Program-made: the position numbers and the translations under genes
Shown here: piece by piece, positions 1-9,142 of the stretch
How positions within the stretch are numbered: position 1 is the stretch's first letter
How the letters are laid out: each line of letters starts with the position of its first letter
DNA from: Martinezella lusitana
GTDB lineage: Bacteria; Pseudomonadota; Alphaproteobacteria; Rhizobiales; Rhizobiaceae
Length of the DNA: 64,000 nt
Direction of reading: 5' to 3'
Assembly: GCF_016901135.1 (NCBI RefSeq)
Contig: NZ_JAFEVL010000075.1
Location: 310,001 to 374,000 of the forward strand
Notes under the pieces: generated by a model
Told to the model about the DNA's origin: nothing
Database searches by the model: none
What the model saw: the letters and a program-made list of their open reading frames with translations, nothing else

Positions 1-1
1 T

Positions 2-619
2 GTCTACAATGCCTGGGTGACCTTGTCCTCCACGGCAGTCGGCTTCGCCTTCGGCACGGTTCTCGGCATCCTGATCGCGGTCGGCATCGTGCATGTGGTG
101 ACTCTGGACCGTAGCCTCATGCCCTGGATCATCACATCGCAGACCATACCGATCCTCGCTATCGCACCGATGGTCGTTGTTGTGTTGGGTTCGATTGGCG
201 TTACCGGCCTTATTCCCAAGGCGCTGGTCTCGACCTACCTCTCCTTCTTCCCCGTCGCCGTTGGCATGGTCAAGGGACTGAGATCGCCGGAAACCATGCA
301 TCTCGATCTGATGCGCACCTATAATGCCAGCGCCATGCAGACCTTCTGGAAACTGCGCGTCCCCGCGTCGGTCCCATTCCTCTTCACTTCGATGAAAGTT
401 GCAATCGCAGCGAGCCTGACCGGAACGATCGTTGGAGAGCTGCCAACGGGCGCAGTCGCCGGCATCGGCGCCAAGCTTCTCGCAGGCTCCTATCAAAGCC
501 TGACGATCGATATATGGGCAGCGCTCGTCGCCGGCTCGATACTAGCCGCCGTGTTGATTGCCGTCGTCAGCATCGCGGCGCGTATCATCGATCGTGCAAT
601 GGGAGGTCGGGCGGCATGA
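2..619 (+). CDS. ABC transporter permease, 5' end cut by window
   Basis: This is the inner-membrane permease of an importer of the BPD_transp_1 family. The reading frame is open to the first bases of the window, so the true start lies upstream and only about 205 C-terminal residues are present. Several hydrophobic segments are visible. The cytoplasmic EAA-like loop, which contacts the ATPase, reads RTYNASAMQTFWKLRVPAS. The stop overlaps the ATG of the next permease gene (ATGA), which implies translational coupling. With the two genes that follow, it belongs to an importer of the NMT1/THI5 class, whose members carry pyrimidine, thiamine-precursor or riboflavin-like compounds. The exact substrate cannot be read here, and the ATPase gene is presumably upstream of the window. 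Confidence 0.85.
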   Translation, partial: VYNAWVTLSSTAVGFAFGTVLGILIAVGIVHVVTLDRSLMPWIITSQTIPILAIAPMVVVVLGSIGVTGLIPKALVSTYLSFFPVAVGMVKGLRSPETMHLDLMRTYNASAMQTFWKLRVPASVPFLFTSMKVAIAASLTGTIVGELPTGAVAGIGAKLLAGSYQSLTIDIWAALVAGSILAAVLIAVVSIAARIIDRAMGGRAA

Positions 620-1749
620 AGATTTTTCATCTGTCGTGGCAGGGCACACTCTCCCTTCTTCTCTGCCTTATGGCGCTCCCGGCGCTGCCGCTGCTTGCCG
701 CGGATGCCGCCGCACCCATCAGCAGCGGAACCACTTTCGTCATTTTCATTCTCATTGCTGCCGCGGCCGCGATTTCTTTCATGAACCTGTCCGCAACGCT
801 CAGCGCGGCGATCCTCTTCTTTGCCGCGCACGCAGCGGCCTGGCTGCTGCTGGCCGGAATATCGGGCAATGAAGGCAACGCGCTTGCGTCGTTTTTTATC
901 CTGCTTGCCGCTGCCTGGCTGCTTGCCTGGCGCTGCGTCTCCATCCTGTCGGCCATCCGCGTGCACTCGACCGCCGACAGCTATACGTTACGATTGCTCA
1001 TTCCCGCGATCTTCGGCGTCTGGATCATCATCATCTGGGAAGCGGTGACACGCGGGGCCGGCATCCCTTTCATCCTCCTGCCGCCGCCGAGCGCCATCGG
1101 CGCGCGGATTGCCGGCTCCATCTCGATCCTGTGGACCGATGTTCAGCAGACGATCTTCCGATCGGTCCTGATCGGCTACACCATCGGCTGCGCCAGCGGC
1201 TTCATCGTTGCCATCCTCGCCGACCGCTTCGCATTCCTGCGCCGCGGCCTGCTGCCGATCGGCAATCTCGTCTCGGCATTGCCGATCATCGGCGTTGCGC
1301 CGATCATGGTCATGTGGTTCGGCTTCGATTGGCAGTCCAAGGCCGCCGTCGTCGTCGTTATGACCTTCTTCCCGATGCTGGTGAACACGGTGGCCGGCCT
1401 GGCCGCAGCCGGCAACATCGAGCGCGACCTGATGCGCACCTATGCATCAAACTACTGGCAGACGCTGCTGAAGCTGCGCCTGCCGGCTGCCGCTCCCTTT
1501 ATTTTCAATGCGCTGAAGATCAACTCGACCTTGGCTCTCATCGGTGCCATCGTGGCGGAGTTCTTCGGCACTCCCATGTCGGGCATGGGTTTTCGCATCT
1601 CGACCGAAAACGGCCGGTTGAATCTCGACATGGTCTGGGCTGAGATCGCGGTCGCCGCGGTCGCAGGCTCGGTCTTCTACGGTATCGTCGCCATTATCGA
1701 GAGAATGACGACGTTCTGGCATCCGTCTATCCGCAGTGGGCAGACGTAA
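616..1749 (+). CDS. ABC transporter permease, second subunit
   Basis: This is a 377-residue inner-membrane permease, paralogous to the gene before it. The ATG at 616 is chosen because it overlaps the upstream stop in an ATGA. The N-terminal 110 or so residues are an extra hydrophobic region, beginning with a signal-anchor-like segment (MKIFHLSWQGTLSLLL). The permease domain occupies roughly residues 130-370. Its EAA-type loop, RTYASNYWQTLLKLRLPAA, closely matches that of the first permease, so the two probably form a heterodimer. A substrate-binding protein gene follows after 54 bp. The substrate is inferred only from the binding-protein family (NMT1/THI5-like). Confidence 0.85.
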   Translation: MKIFHLSWQGTLSLLLCLMALPALPLLAADAAAPISSGTTFVIFILIAAAAAISFMNLSATLSAAILFFAAHAAAWLLLAGISGNEGNALASFFILLAAAWLLAWRCVSILSAIRVHSTADSYTLRLLIPAIFGVWIIIIWEAVTRGAGIPFILLPPPSAIGARIAGSISILWTDVQQTIFRSVLIGYTIGCASGFIVAILADRFAFLRRGLLPIGNLVSALPIIGVAPIMVMWFGFDWQSKAAVVVVMTFFPMLVNTVAGLAAAGNIERDLMRTYASNYWQTLLKLRLPAAAPFIFNALKINSTLALIGAIVAEFFGTPMSGMGFRISTENGRLNLDMVWAEIAVAAVAGSVFYGIVAIIERMTTFWHPSIRSGQT

Positions 1750-1803
1750 TCCGGGATCTCCTCAAGGGATCAAGGCATAACTTCAGAGGGAAAGGGTGAA
1801 AAC

Positions 1804-2772
1804 ATGAAAAAACTGATGTTCGTATTGATGGCAAGCGCTATGACGCTGGCCGCCACGCAGGCCGCGATGGCCGCCGACAAGCTGACGCTACAGCTGAAAT
1901 GGGTGGCCCAGGGCCAGTTCGGCGGCTATTTCGTCGCCAAGGACAAGGGCTTCTACAAGGAAGAGGGCCTCGACGTCGACATCAAGCCGGGCGGCCCGGA
2001 TATCGCTCCGGAACAGGTGATCGCCGGCGGCGGCGCTGATGTCATCGTCGACTGGATGGGTGGCGCCCTGGTTGCCCGCGAAAAGGGCGTACCGCTGATC
2101 AACATCGCCCAGCCCTTCGAAAAGTCCGGCCTGGAATTGATCTGCCCGAAGGATGGCCCGGTCAAGACGGAGAAGGATTTCAAGGGACATACCCTCGGCG
2201 TCTGGTTCTATGGCAACGAATATCCGTTCTTCGCGTGGATGCACAAGATCGGCTTGAAGACCGATGGCGGCAAGGACGGCGTCACCGTGCTGAAGCAGAG
2301 CTTCGACGTGCAGCCGCTCGTCCAGAAGCAGGCCGACTGCATCTCGGTCATGACCTACAATGAATACTGGCAGGCAATCGATGCCGGTTTCAAGCAGGAA
2401 GACCTGACCGTCTTCAACTATACCAAGCTCGGCGTCGACCTTCTGGAAGACGGCCTCTATGTCAAGGAAGACAAGCTGAAGGATGCGAAGTTCAAGGCCG
2501 ATATGGTCAAGTTCGTCCGCGCCTCGATGAAAGGCTGGAAATATGCCGTCGAGCATCCGGATGAAGCCGCCGGGATCGTCATGGACAATGGCGGCCAGGA
2601 CGAAAATCACCAGAAGCGCATGATGGGCGAAGTCGCCAAGCTGATCGGCAGCGGCAAGCTCGACACGAAGCTCTATGAGCGCACCGTCGAGGCGCTGCTT
2701 GACCAGAAGATCATCAACAAGAAGCCGACTGGCGCTTATACGCACGAGATCACGGACGCGGCCCTGAAATAG
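1804..2772 (+). CDS. ABC transporter substrate-binding protein, NMT1/THI5-like
   Basis: This is a 322-residue periplasmic binding protein that delivers ligand to the two upstream permeases. A classical signal peptide covers about residues 1-23, with a hydrophobic core and an AMA-AD cleavage region. The mature protein begins with the family hallmark LTLQLKWVAQGQFGGYFVAK and continues with the GFYKEEGLDVDI stretch typical of NMT1/THI5-like proteins. Family members bind pyrimidine-type molecules such as formylaminopyrimidine or hydroxymethylpyrimidine; which ligand applies here is not shown. A ribosome-binding stretch (GAGGGAAAGG) lies just before the ATG. A strong intrinsic terminator follows the stop, so this is the last gene of the operon. 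Confidence 0.87.
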   Translation: MKKLMFVLMASAMTLAATQAAMAADKLTLQLKWVAQGQFGGYFVAKDKGFYKEEGLDVDIKPGGPDIAPEQVIAGGGADVIVDWMGGALVAREKGVPLINIAQPFEKSGLELICPKDGPVKTEKDFKGHTLGVWFYGNEYPFFAWMHKIGLKTDGGKDGVTVLKQSFDVQPLVQKQADCISVMTYNEYWQAIDAGFKQEDLTVFNYTKLGVDLLEDGLYVKEDKLKDAKFKADMVKFVRASMKGWKYAVEHPDEAAGIVMDNGGQDENHQKRMMGEVAKLIGSGKLDTKLYERTVEALLDQKIINKKPTGAYTHEITDAALK

Positions 2773-2794
2773 TCTCAGGCACCGCGAACAACCG

Positions 2795-2828
2795 AAACGC
2801 GCGAGGTTCATGCCTCGCGCGTTTTTTT
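2795..2828 (+). terminator. intrinsic terminator of the NMT1-type importer operon
   Basis: A 12-bp perfect stem (arms 2795-2806 and 2813-2824, core CGCGCGAGG/CCTCGCGCG) with a 6-nt loop runs directly into a T-run, 22 bp after the stop of the binding-protein gene. Confidence 0.93.
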
Positions 2829-2948
2829 CATTTTGTAACAGCAGCAACAAAACGCTGGCCTTATCGCTGCATTTGCCCGAAAAGCCCTCAGCCATCAACT
2901 ATTCGAATGCTGACATCACAATGCCGTGATTGCTTCGCAAAGTTGCGA

Positions 2949-2964
2949 CGGGTAAAATTACCCG
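2949..2964. promoter_or_regulatory. palindrome upstream of the RND efflux operon, candidate operator
   Basis: The 389-bp gap from 2773 to 3161 holds the importer terminator and no convincing gene. Inside it is CGGGTAAAATTACCCG, two perfect 7-bp arms around AA, about 200 bp upstream of the adaptor-protein ATG. Such sites are typical operators for TetR-type repressors of efflux genes, but no regulator gene lies next to it, so this is inference. Confidence 0.35.
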
Positions 2965-3161
2965 CGAAATCATTTTCTCGTGATCTTGCGAGATTTGGAA
3001 ACCGCTCCCATCTACAGGAGCGAATTTAGGATGAGGGACCTGCAGGCATGACAGACGGATATTGATCCGCCGGAGTAGCCGGCCCGCATGCATTGATCCC
3101 CCGTGTTCGCGACGGAAACAGCGAAATCCTTTTACCTAGATGCCGAACTGGAACCTGACGC

Positions 3162-4352
3162 ATGGCCCTCACGCCGTTTAGATTTCTAAGCACGACCGCA
3201 ATCATGCTTTCCCTACTGGCCGCGCCTGCCGCGTTGGCCGAGGAGCCTGTCGTCACGACCCCGAAGCAGAACCTGCCGGCGATCGTCATTACCTCCGCCA
3301 CGATGCGCAAGCTGATCGACAGGGTCGTCGCGACTGGCACTGTGAAGGCGGTCGAAGAAGTTTACATCCAGCCGCAGGTGGATGGCCTCTCGATCCGCTC
3401 GCTCAATGCCGATGTCGGCGACAAGGTCGAGGCGAACAGCACGCTCGCCACGCTGAACGAAGACGCGCTGATCCTGCAGAAGAGCCAGATGCGGGCCACG
3501 CGGGCCAAGGGCGAGGCAAGCCTTGCCCAGTTGCACGCGCAGCTCGCCGAGGCTCACGCCAACGCGGAAGAGGCCGAATTGCAACGCGTCCGCGCCGTCA
3601 TGATGGGCGCCAAGGGCACGATGTCGACCTCGTCAGTCGAACAGGCAAACGCGTCGGCCGCGGCCAACAAGGCCCGCGTTGGCTCGGCCGAACAGGCAAT
3701 CGCGGTTGCCGAAGCCGATCTCAAGGTCACCGACAGCCAGATCGCCGACACCGACCTGAAACTTGCCCGTACCGGCATCAAGACCCCGGTCGCAGGCACG
3801 GTTGCATCGCGCAACGCCCGCGTCGGTGCCATCGCCAACGGCAGCGGCGATCCGCTCTTCACCATCATCCGCGACAGCCAGCTTGAATTGGTGGTCGACG
3901 TTTCCGAAAGCGACATCACCAAGATCGCTATCGGGCAGAAAGCGTTGATTTCGTTGTCCGGCAGCCGCGAAAAGCTTACCGGCACCGTCCGCCTTGTCGC
4001 GCCTATCGTCGATTCCGTCACCCGCCTCGGCGCGGTGCACATCACCATCGACGAGGGCGACAAGGCGCGTGCCGGCATGTATGGCAGCGCCGAGATCGTC
4101 ATCCGGCAGGAAGAGGGTGTCTCCCTGCCGCTGACGGCCGTCAATAGCGACGAAAACGGCTCTTCCGCTCGTAAGGTCGAGAACGGCGTCGTCAAGTTCG
4201 TCAATGTCGAGACCGGCATTCAGGACGGAGCCTATGTCGAGATCCTCAAAGGCCTGACGGCCGGCGAAGATGTCGTCGCCAAGGCCGGCGCCTATGTCCG
4301 CGACGGCGATCACATCACGCCCGTGCGCGAAGCGCCGCAAGCCTCCAACTGA
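3162..4352 (+). CDS. RND efflux periplasmic adaptor (membrane fusion protein)
   Basis: This 396-residue adaptor of the HlyD/MFP family bridges an inner-membrane RND pump to an outer-membrane channel. A signal peptide is clear at residues 1-26 (core MLSLLAAPAALA). A lipoyl/barrel-sandwich half follows (GTVKAVEEVYIQPQVDGL), then an Ala/Glu-rich alpha-hairpin at about residues 105-190, the second lipoyl half (IKTPVAGTVASRNARVGA) and a beta-barrel and membrane-proximal region. The RND pump gene follows 14 bp downstream, so the pair forms one operon. No outer-membrane factor gene is present nearby; a shared TolC-like channel is assumed. The substrate is unknown. Confidence 0.92.
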   Translation: MALTPFRFLSTTAIMLSLLAAPAALAEEPVVTTPKQNLPAIVITSATMRKLIDRVVATGTVKAVEEVYIQPQVDGLSIRSLNADVGDKVEANSTLATLNEDALILQKSQMRATRAKGEASLAQLHAQLAEAHANAEEAELQRVRAVMMGAKGTMSTSSVEQANASAAANKARVGSAEQAIAVAEADLKVTDSQIADTDLKLARTGIKTPVAGTVASRNARVGAIANGSGDPLFTIIRDSQLELVVDVSESDITKIAIGQKALISLSGSREKLTGTVRLVAPIVDSVTRLGAVHITIDEGDKARAGMYGSAEIVIRQEEGVSLPLTAVNSDENGSSARKVENGVVKFVNVETGIQDGAYVEILKGLTAGEDVVAKAGAYVRDGDHITPVREAPQASN

Positions 4353-4366
4353 GCGAGAATGGCAAG

Positions 4367-7300
4367 ATGAACTTCTCCGCCTGGTCCATCCGAAATCCGA
4401 TCGCCCCGCTCCTCGGCTTTTTCCTGCTGATGGTGGTGGGCGCGCACGCTTTCTTCAATCTACCCATCACGCGCTTCCCGAACATCGACGTGCCTGTTGT
4501 CAACGTCACGGTGACGCAGAGCGGCGCCTCGCCCGCCGAGCTCGAAATGCAGGTGACGAAGGAGGTCGAAGACGCCGTTGCCGGCATTAACGGCATCGAC
4601 GAAATACAATCGACCGTCACCGACGGCCAATCGCAGACCGTCGTGATCTTCCGCCTGGAAGTGCCGACCCAACAGGCCGTTCAGGATACCAAGGACGCTA
4701 TCGATCGCATCCGCGGCAATCTGCCGTCCACGATCGATGAGCCGATCGTCTCGAAGGTCGATGTCGAAGGCCAGGCGATCCAGAGCTTCGCCGTCTCCTC
4801 GCCGAACATGACCCTTGAGGAAATGTCCTGGTTCGTTGACGACGTCGTCAAGCGCGCGCTGCAGGGTCAGGCAGGCATCGGCCGCGTCGATCGCTACGGC
4901 GGCGCCGACCGTGAGGTGCGCATCGAGCTCGATCCGAACAAGCTGAATGCCTATGGCATCACGGCGCTTTCGGTCAGCCAGCAGTTGCGCAGCACCAACA
5001 TCGACCTGGGTTCCGGCCGCGGCCAGGTTGCGGGCAGCGAACAGGCGATCCGCGTGCTTGGCGACGCCCGCGAGGTCGCGCAGCTCGTCGACACCACGAT
5101 CGCGCTGACTAACGGCCGCTTCGTCAAGCTCTCCGCTCTCGGCGTCATCAAGGATACCTATCAGGAGCCGAAGTCGTTCTCGCGGTTCAATAGCGCTCCT
5201 GTCGTCACCTTCGGCGTGTTCCGCGCCAAGGGCGCCAGCGAAGTGACGGTCGCCAAGACGGTTGGCGATACCCTCGACAAGGTACGCGCCGAAAATCCGA
5301 ACGTCTCGATCGAGATGATCGACGACTCCGTCTACTACACCTACGGCAACTACGAAGCGGCGATGCATACGCTGCTCGAAGGTGCGCTCCTCGCGGTTAT
5401 CGTGGTCTTCCTCTTCCTGCGGAATTGGCGCGCGACGCTGATATCAGCGGTTGCGCTGCCGCTTTCCGCGATCCCGACATTCTGGGTCATGAACCAGATC
5501 GGCTTCTCGCTGAACCTCGTCAGCTTCCTGGCGCTCACGCTGGCAACCGGCATTCTCGTGGATGACGCCATCGTCGAGATCGAGAACATCGCCCGCCACA
5601 TCAAGATGGGCAAGACGCCGTACCGCGCCGCCATCGATGCCGCCGACGAAATCGGCCTGGCTGTCATCGCGACGACCTTCACCATCATCGCGGTCTTCGT
5701 GCCGGTCTCCTTCATGCCGGGCATTCCGGGCCAGTACTTCATTCAGTTCGGCCTCACGGTCGCCTTCTCGGTGTTCTTCTCGCTGCTTGTGGCGCGCCTG
5801 ATCACACCGATGATGGCCGCCTATCTCATGCGCCCCGAAGATGCCGTCGACGATCACCAAGACAATGACGGCCGCTTCATGCGCGGCTACAGCGCACTGG
5901 TGCGGCTGACGACCAAGCGATGGTATACGCGTTATCCGACGCTGCTGGCGGCCTTCGCCTTTTCCATCGCCTCGGTGTTTGCGCTGATCATGTTCGTCCC
6001 CGGCAGCTTCATTCCGCCTGATGATTCGTCGCGTATTGTTCTGTCAGCCGAACTGCCGCCGAATGCGCGGCTCGAGGATACGGAACAGGCGACCAACGAG
6101 ATCTACCGGCGCGTCAAGGGCATCGACGGCGTCGAAAGCGTCTTCGTTCTAGGCGGCGCGTCGCCCAAGGGCGATCTGGAGCTGCGCCGCGCGACCGTGA
6201 CGCTGACGCTAGGCAAGCTCGACCAGTCGCTCGTCAAGAAGCTGGTAAACGACGTCCTCGGCTCGCTGACCGTAATCGGCCCTCACCTGCCGAAGGTCAC
6301 CGTGCATGGCCGCGTGCGCCCGCAATGGGATGTGGAAAAGGAAGTCTTCGCGAAGTTGCGTTCGATCCCGGACGTCCGCATCACCAAGCTCAACGACCGT
6401 GGCGACCGCGACCTCACCTACAACTTCCTCTCCCGCAACGAGAAGGATCTGAACCAGGCGGTCGGCATTCTCGAAGCCAAGCTGCGAACCGATCCGGCGC
6501 TCGCCAATGTCAGCGCCGACGGCGCCCTGCCGCGCCCTGAATTGCAGATCTATCCGCGCAAGGACGAAGCCGCACGCCTCGGCATCACGCCGCAGATGAT
6601 TTCCGATACGGTTCGTGTGGCCACCATCGGCGATATCGACGCTTCGCTCGCGAAGATCTCGCTCGACGATCGCCAGATACCGATCCGCGTCCAGGCTGCA
6701 CTCGGCATGCGTCGCGATCTGGCGGCGATCCGTGCCTTGCGCATCAAGACCGCCTCGGGCACGACCGTGCCGATGTCGAGTGTCGCCGACATCGACTATT
6801 CCGAGGGTCTGTCTTCGATCAAGCGCAACAACCGCTACCGCGTCGTTTCCATCGGCGCTGACCTGCCGCAGGGCGTGGCGCTGGATACGGCATCGAGCCA
6901 CTTCATCGATATCGTCAACAGTGCCAAGATCCCGGCTACCGTACATCTGGCCGAAAGCGGCGACACCAAGGTCCAGAAGGAAATGCAGCAGAGCTTCGGC
7001 AACGCCATGCTGCTCGGCCTTCTGCTGGTTCTGACCGTGCTGGTGTTGCTGTTCAAGGACGTCATCCAGCCCTTCACCATTCTGCTGTCGCTGCCGCTCG
7101 CGATCGGCGGCGTGGCGCTGGCGTTGATCATGACGGGCAACGCGCTGTCCATGCCGGTCATGATCGGTATTCTGATGCTGATGGGGATCGTGACCAAGAA
7201 CGCCATCCTGCTGGTCGATTTCGCCATCGAGATGATGCATCACGGCATGCCGAGGCTGGAAGCGGTCATCGAAGCCGGCCGCAAGCGTGCGCGTCCGATC

Positions 7301-7690
7301 ATCATGACCTCGATCGCCATGTCGGCCGGCATGTTGCCGTCCGCACTCGGTGTCGGCGAAGGCGGCTCCTTCCGCGCGCCGATGGCGATTGCCGTGATCG
7401 GCGGCATCATCGTGTCGACCGTCCTCAGCCTGGTGGTCGTGCCGTCCTTCTTCCTGATCATGGACGACCTCTCGCGCCTGCTCGGCTGGCTCTTCGGTCG
7501 CCTCGTCGGCAAGAAAGACGCCAATGATGAAGTCCTGACCAAGGAAGGCCTGGCGGCGGCCGTCGACGAAAACCGCAAGTCGCTGGCCACGTTGGAAGAG
7601 CGCCTGGACGACATGGAGAACAAGGATGTCAGGGGTCGCAAGGCGACCGGTACGAATGTGCTGAAGCTGCCGCCATTCGCGGCCGAATAG
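4367..7690 (+). CDS. RND family efflux pump, AcrB/MdtB-like
   Basis: This 1107-residue inner-membrane, proton-driven efflux transporter is slightly longer than the usual 1020-1050 because of a charged C-terminal tail after about residue 1045. The layout is the RND standard: TM1 near residues 12-30, a large periplasmic loop, TM2-6, TM7, a second periplasmic loop and TM8-12. The proton-relay acidic pair in TM4 is visible as TGILVDDAIVEIENI. It forms an operon with the adaptor protein upstream. It faces the convergent ureG, with only a short GC-rich hairpin between them. Export of hydrophobic toxic compounds is inferred from the family; the substrate range is unknown. Confidence 0.93.
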   Translation: MNFSAWSIRNPIAPLLGFFLLMVVGAHAFFNLPITRFPNIDVPVVNVTVTQSGASPAELEMQVTKEVEDAVAGINGIDEIQSTVTDGQSQTVVIFRLEVPTQQAVQDTKDAIDRIRGNLPSTIDEPIVSKVDVEGQAIQSFAVSSPNMTLEEMSWFVDDVVKRALQGQAGIGRVDRYGGADREVRIELDPNKLNAYGITALSVSQQLRSTNIDLGSGRGQVAGSEQAIRVLGDAREVAQLVDTTIALTNGRFVKLSALGVIKDTYQEPKSFSRFNSAPVVTFGVFRAKGASEVTVAKTVGDTLDKVRAENPNVSIEMIDDSVYYTYGNYEAAMHTLLEGALLAVIVVFLFLRNWRATLISAVALPLSAIPTFWVMNQIGFSLNLVSFLALTLATGILVDDAIVEIENIARHIKMGKTPYRAAIDAADEIGLAVIATTFTIIAVFVPVSFMPGIPGQYFIQFGLTVAFSVFFSLLVARLITPMMAAYLMRPEDAVDDHQDNDGRFMRGYSALVRLTTKRWYTRYPTLLAAFAFSIASVFALIMFVPGSFIPPDDSSRIVLSAELPPNARLEDTEQATNEIYRRVKGIDGVESVFVLGGASPKGDLELRRATVTLTLGKLDQSLVKKLVNDVLGSLTVIGPHLPKVTVHGRVRPQWDVEKEVFAKLRSIPDVRITKLNDRGDRDLTYNFLSRNEKDLNQAVGILEAKLRTDPALANVSADGALPRPELQIYPRKDEAARLGITPQMISDTVRVATIGDIDASLAKISLDDRQIPIRVQAALGMRRDLAAIRALRIKTASGTTVPMSSVADIDYSEGLSSIKRNNRYRVVSIGADLPQGVALDTASSHFIDIVNSAKIPATVHLAESGDTKVQKEMQQSFGNAMLLGLLLVLTVLVLLFKDVIQPFTILLSLPLAIGGVALALIMTGNALSMPVMIGILMLMGIVTKNAILLVDFAIEMMHHGMPRLEAVIEAGRKRARPIIMTSIAMSAGMLPSALGVGEGGSFRAPMAIAVIGGIIVSTVLSLVVVPSFFLIMDDLSRLLGWLFGRLVGKKDANDEVLTKEGLAAAVDENRKSLATLEERLDDMENKDVRGRKATGTNVLKLPPFAAE

Positions 7691-7724
7691 CGGTCGGCAG
7701 ACCTAGCGAAACCGATAAGTGACG

Positions 7725-7744
7725 GGGCGGCCTAGAGGCCGCCC
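7725..7744. terminator. GC-rich hairpin between convergent RND pump and ureG
   Basis: An 8-bp stem, GGGCGGCC/GGCCGCCC, with a 4-nt loop lies 35 bp after the pump stop and overlaps the ureG stop codon. There is no long T-run on either strand, so termination efficiency is uncertain. Confidence 0.45.
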
Positions 7745-8343
7745 TGTTCCTTCAGGAAGCTGACGATCGTACCGACGCCCTCGCCTCGCTTCATGTCTGA
7801 GAACACGAAGGGGCGAGCCTGGCGCATGCGGGTGGCATCGCGATCCATCACCTCGAGATCGACCTCGACGAAGGGCGCCAGATCCTTTTTGTTGATCACG
7901 AGCAGATCCGATTTGGTGATGCCCGGGCCACCCTTGCGGGGAATTTCCTCACCCTGGCACACCGAAATCACATAGATGGTGATATCGGCGAGATCGGGCG
8001 AAAAGGTCGCGGCCAGATTGTCGCCGCCGGATTCGATGAAGACGACGTCGAGATCAGGAAGCCGCTCGTTGAGGCCGGCAATGGCCTGCAGGTTGATCGT
8101 CGCATCCTCGCGAATGGCGGTATGCGGGCAGCCGCCGGTTTCGACGCCGACGATGCGATCCGACGTCAGCGCCTGCATCCGCACCAGCGCCTCCGCATCT
8201 TCAGTCGTATAGATGTCGTTGGTGACGACGGCGACGGAATAGTCGTCGCGCATCGCCTTGCACAGCTTTTCCGTCAGCGCCGTCTTGCCCGAACCGACGG
8301 GGCCGCCGATGCCGACACGCAAAGGTCCATTTCTCGATTTCAT
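7732..8343 (-). CDS. ureG: urease accessory GTPase UreG
   Basis: This 203-residue cytoplasmic SIMIBI-class GTPase supplies the energy for inserting nickel into urease as part of the UreD-UreF-UreG complex. The P-loop GPVGSGKT is near residue 14, the nickel-binding CPH motif lies in VETGGCPHTAIRED, and INKKD is the guanine-specificity motif. The start is the ATG at 8343, preceded at good spacing by a GGAG; upstream in-frame ATGs lack this and would add a non-homologous extension. It is the last gene of the ureEFG group, 106 bp after ureF. Confidence 0.97.
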   Translation of the reverse strand: MKSRNGPLRVGIGGPVGSGKTALTEKLCKAMRDDYSVAVVTNDIYTTEDAEALVRMQALTSDRIVGVETGGCPHTAIREDATINLQAIAGLNERLPDLDVVFIESGGDNLAATFSPDLADITIYVISVCQGEEIPRKGGPGITKSDLLVINKKDLAPFVEVDLEVMDRDATRMRQARPFVFSDMKRGEGVGTIVSFLKEQGGL

Positions 8344-8449
8344 GCTGGAAACTCCGATAAAATAGCAGCATAGCGAAGCGTCGGCCTGCCGCACAGCGGC
8401 GAATGACGTAGGGCGTGCCTCGATTGTAGCATTTCCCCAAAGGCGCGGA

Positions 8450-9136
8450 TCATGAGCGAAAGAGCCGCGTCCCCTGGGTTTCATGACGCAGGCTCGCAAT
8501 ATCGGCCTGCACGGTTGCAGCGCCGAGATCGTCGAGATTAGATTGCGCTGCCCGCCTCGCCACTTCGGCGATGATATCCTCCAAGGCCGCCAGGATCGCA
8601 ACCCCATCCTTCTGCCCGGTCACGCCGAGCCGGATGCCGGCCGACAGCATCTGCGACGCCAGGGCATGCAGGAAGGCGGCAAGCGTCTTGTCGACGGATA
8701 CCTCATGCGCGCCGGCAACGGCGCCGACGGCGATTGGATAGGCAGTCTTTGCCGGCAGCATCGAAAAGATCCTGTGTGGCCAGGCGGCGGCGGCCGACAG
8801 AAAGGCTTCGCCAAGCAGCATCGTTTCATTGTGGCGCTCTTTCGAGCCCGCCAGCGCTTCTGCAAGCTCCGCTACCGCGGCGAGCCGCAGCGCATCCTCG
8901 CCGGCATGATGTGCCTCGGCAAGCAGGACGGCATCGTTCCAGACAGGGCCATGCTGGATGAGGGTCACGATCCAATCCCGCAGGCTCTTGCTATCGTGAA
9001 CCAGCCCGTCATGCACCGCACGCTCGAGCCCGCCGGAATAGGCAAAGGACCCCACCGGAAAAGCCGGCGACAACCAGGCCATCAGCCGCAACAGCGCCTG
9101 TAGATTGCGATCGTCCGCTGCCAGCCCTTCGCTCAT
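8450..9136 (-). CDS. ureF: urease accessory protein UreF
   Basis: This 228-residue all-helical accessory protein couples UreD to UreG and gates GTP hydrolysis during urease nickel loading. The family signature is near the N-terminus (LMAWLSPAFPVGSFAYSGGL), and the C-terminal region contains the conserved DIASLRHETQGTRLFRS, needed in other species for contact with the other accessory proteins. It starts 6 bp after the ureE stop, which indicates tight co-translation with ureE. Length and motifs are normal for the family. Confidence 0.96.
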   Translation of the reverse strand: MSEGLAADDRNLQALLRLMAWLSPAFPVGSFAYSGGLERAVHDGLVHDSKSLRDWIVTLIQHGPVWNDAVLLAEAHHAGEDALRLAAVAELAEALAGSKERHNETMLLGEAFLSAAAAWPHRIFSMLPAKTAYPIAVGAVAGAHEVSVDKTLAAFLHALASQMLSAGIRLGVTGQKDGVAILAALEDIIAEVARRAAQSNLDDLGAATVQADIASLRHETQGTRLFRS

Positions 9137-9142
9137 CGGCGT

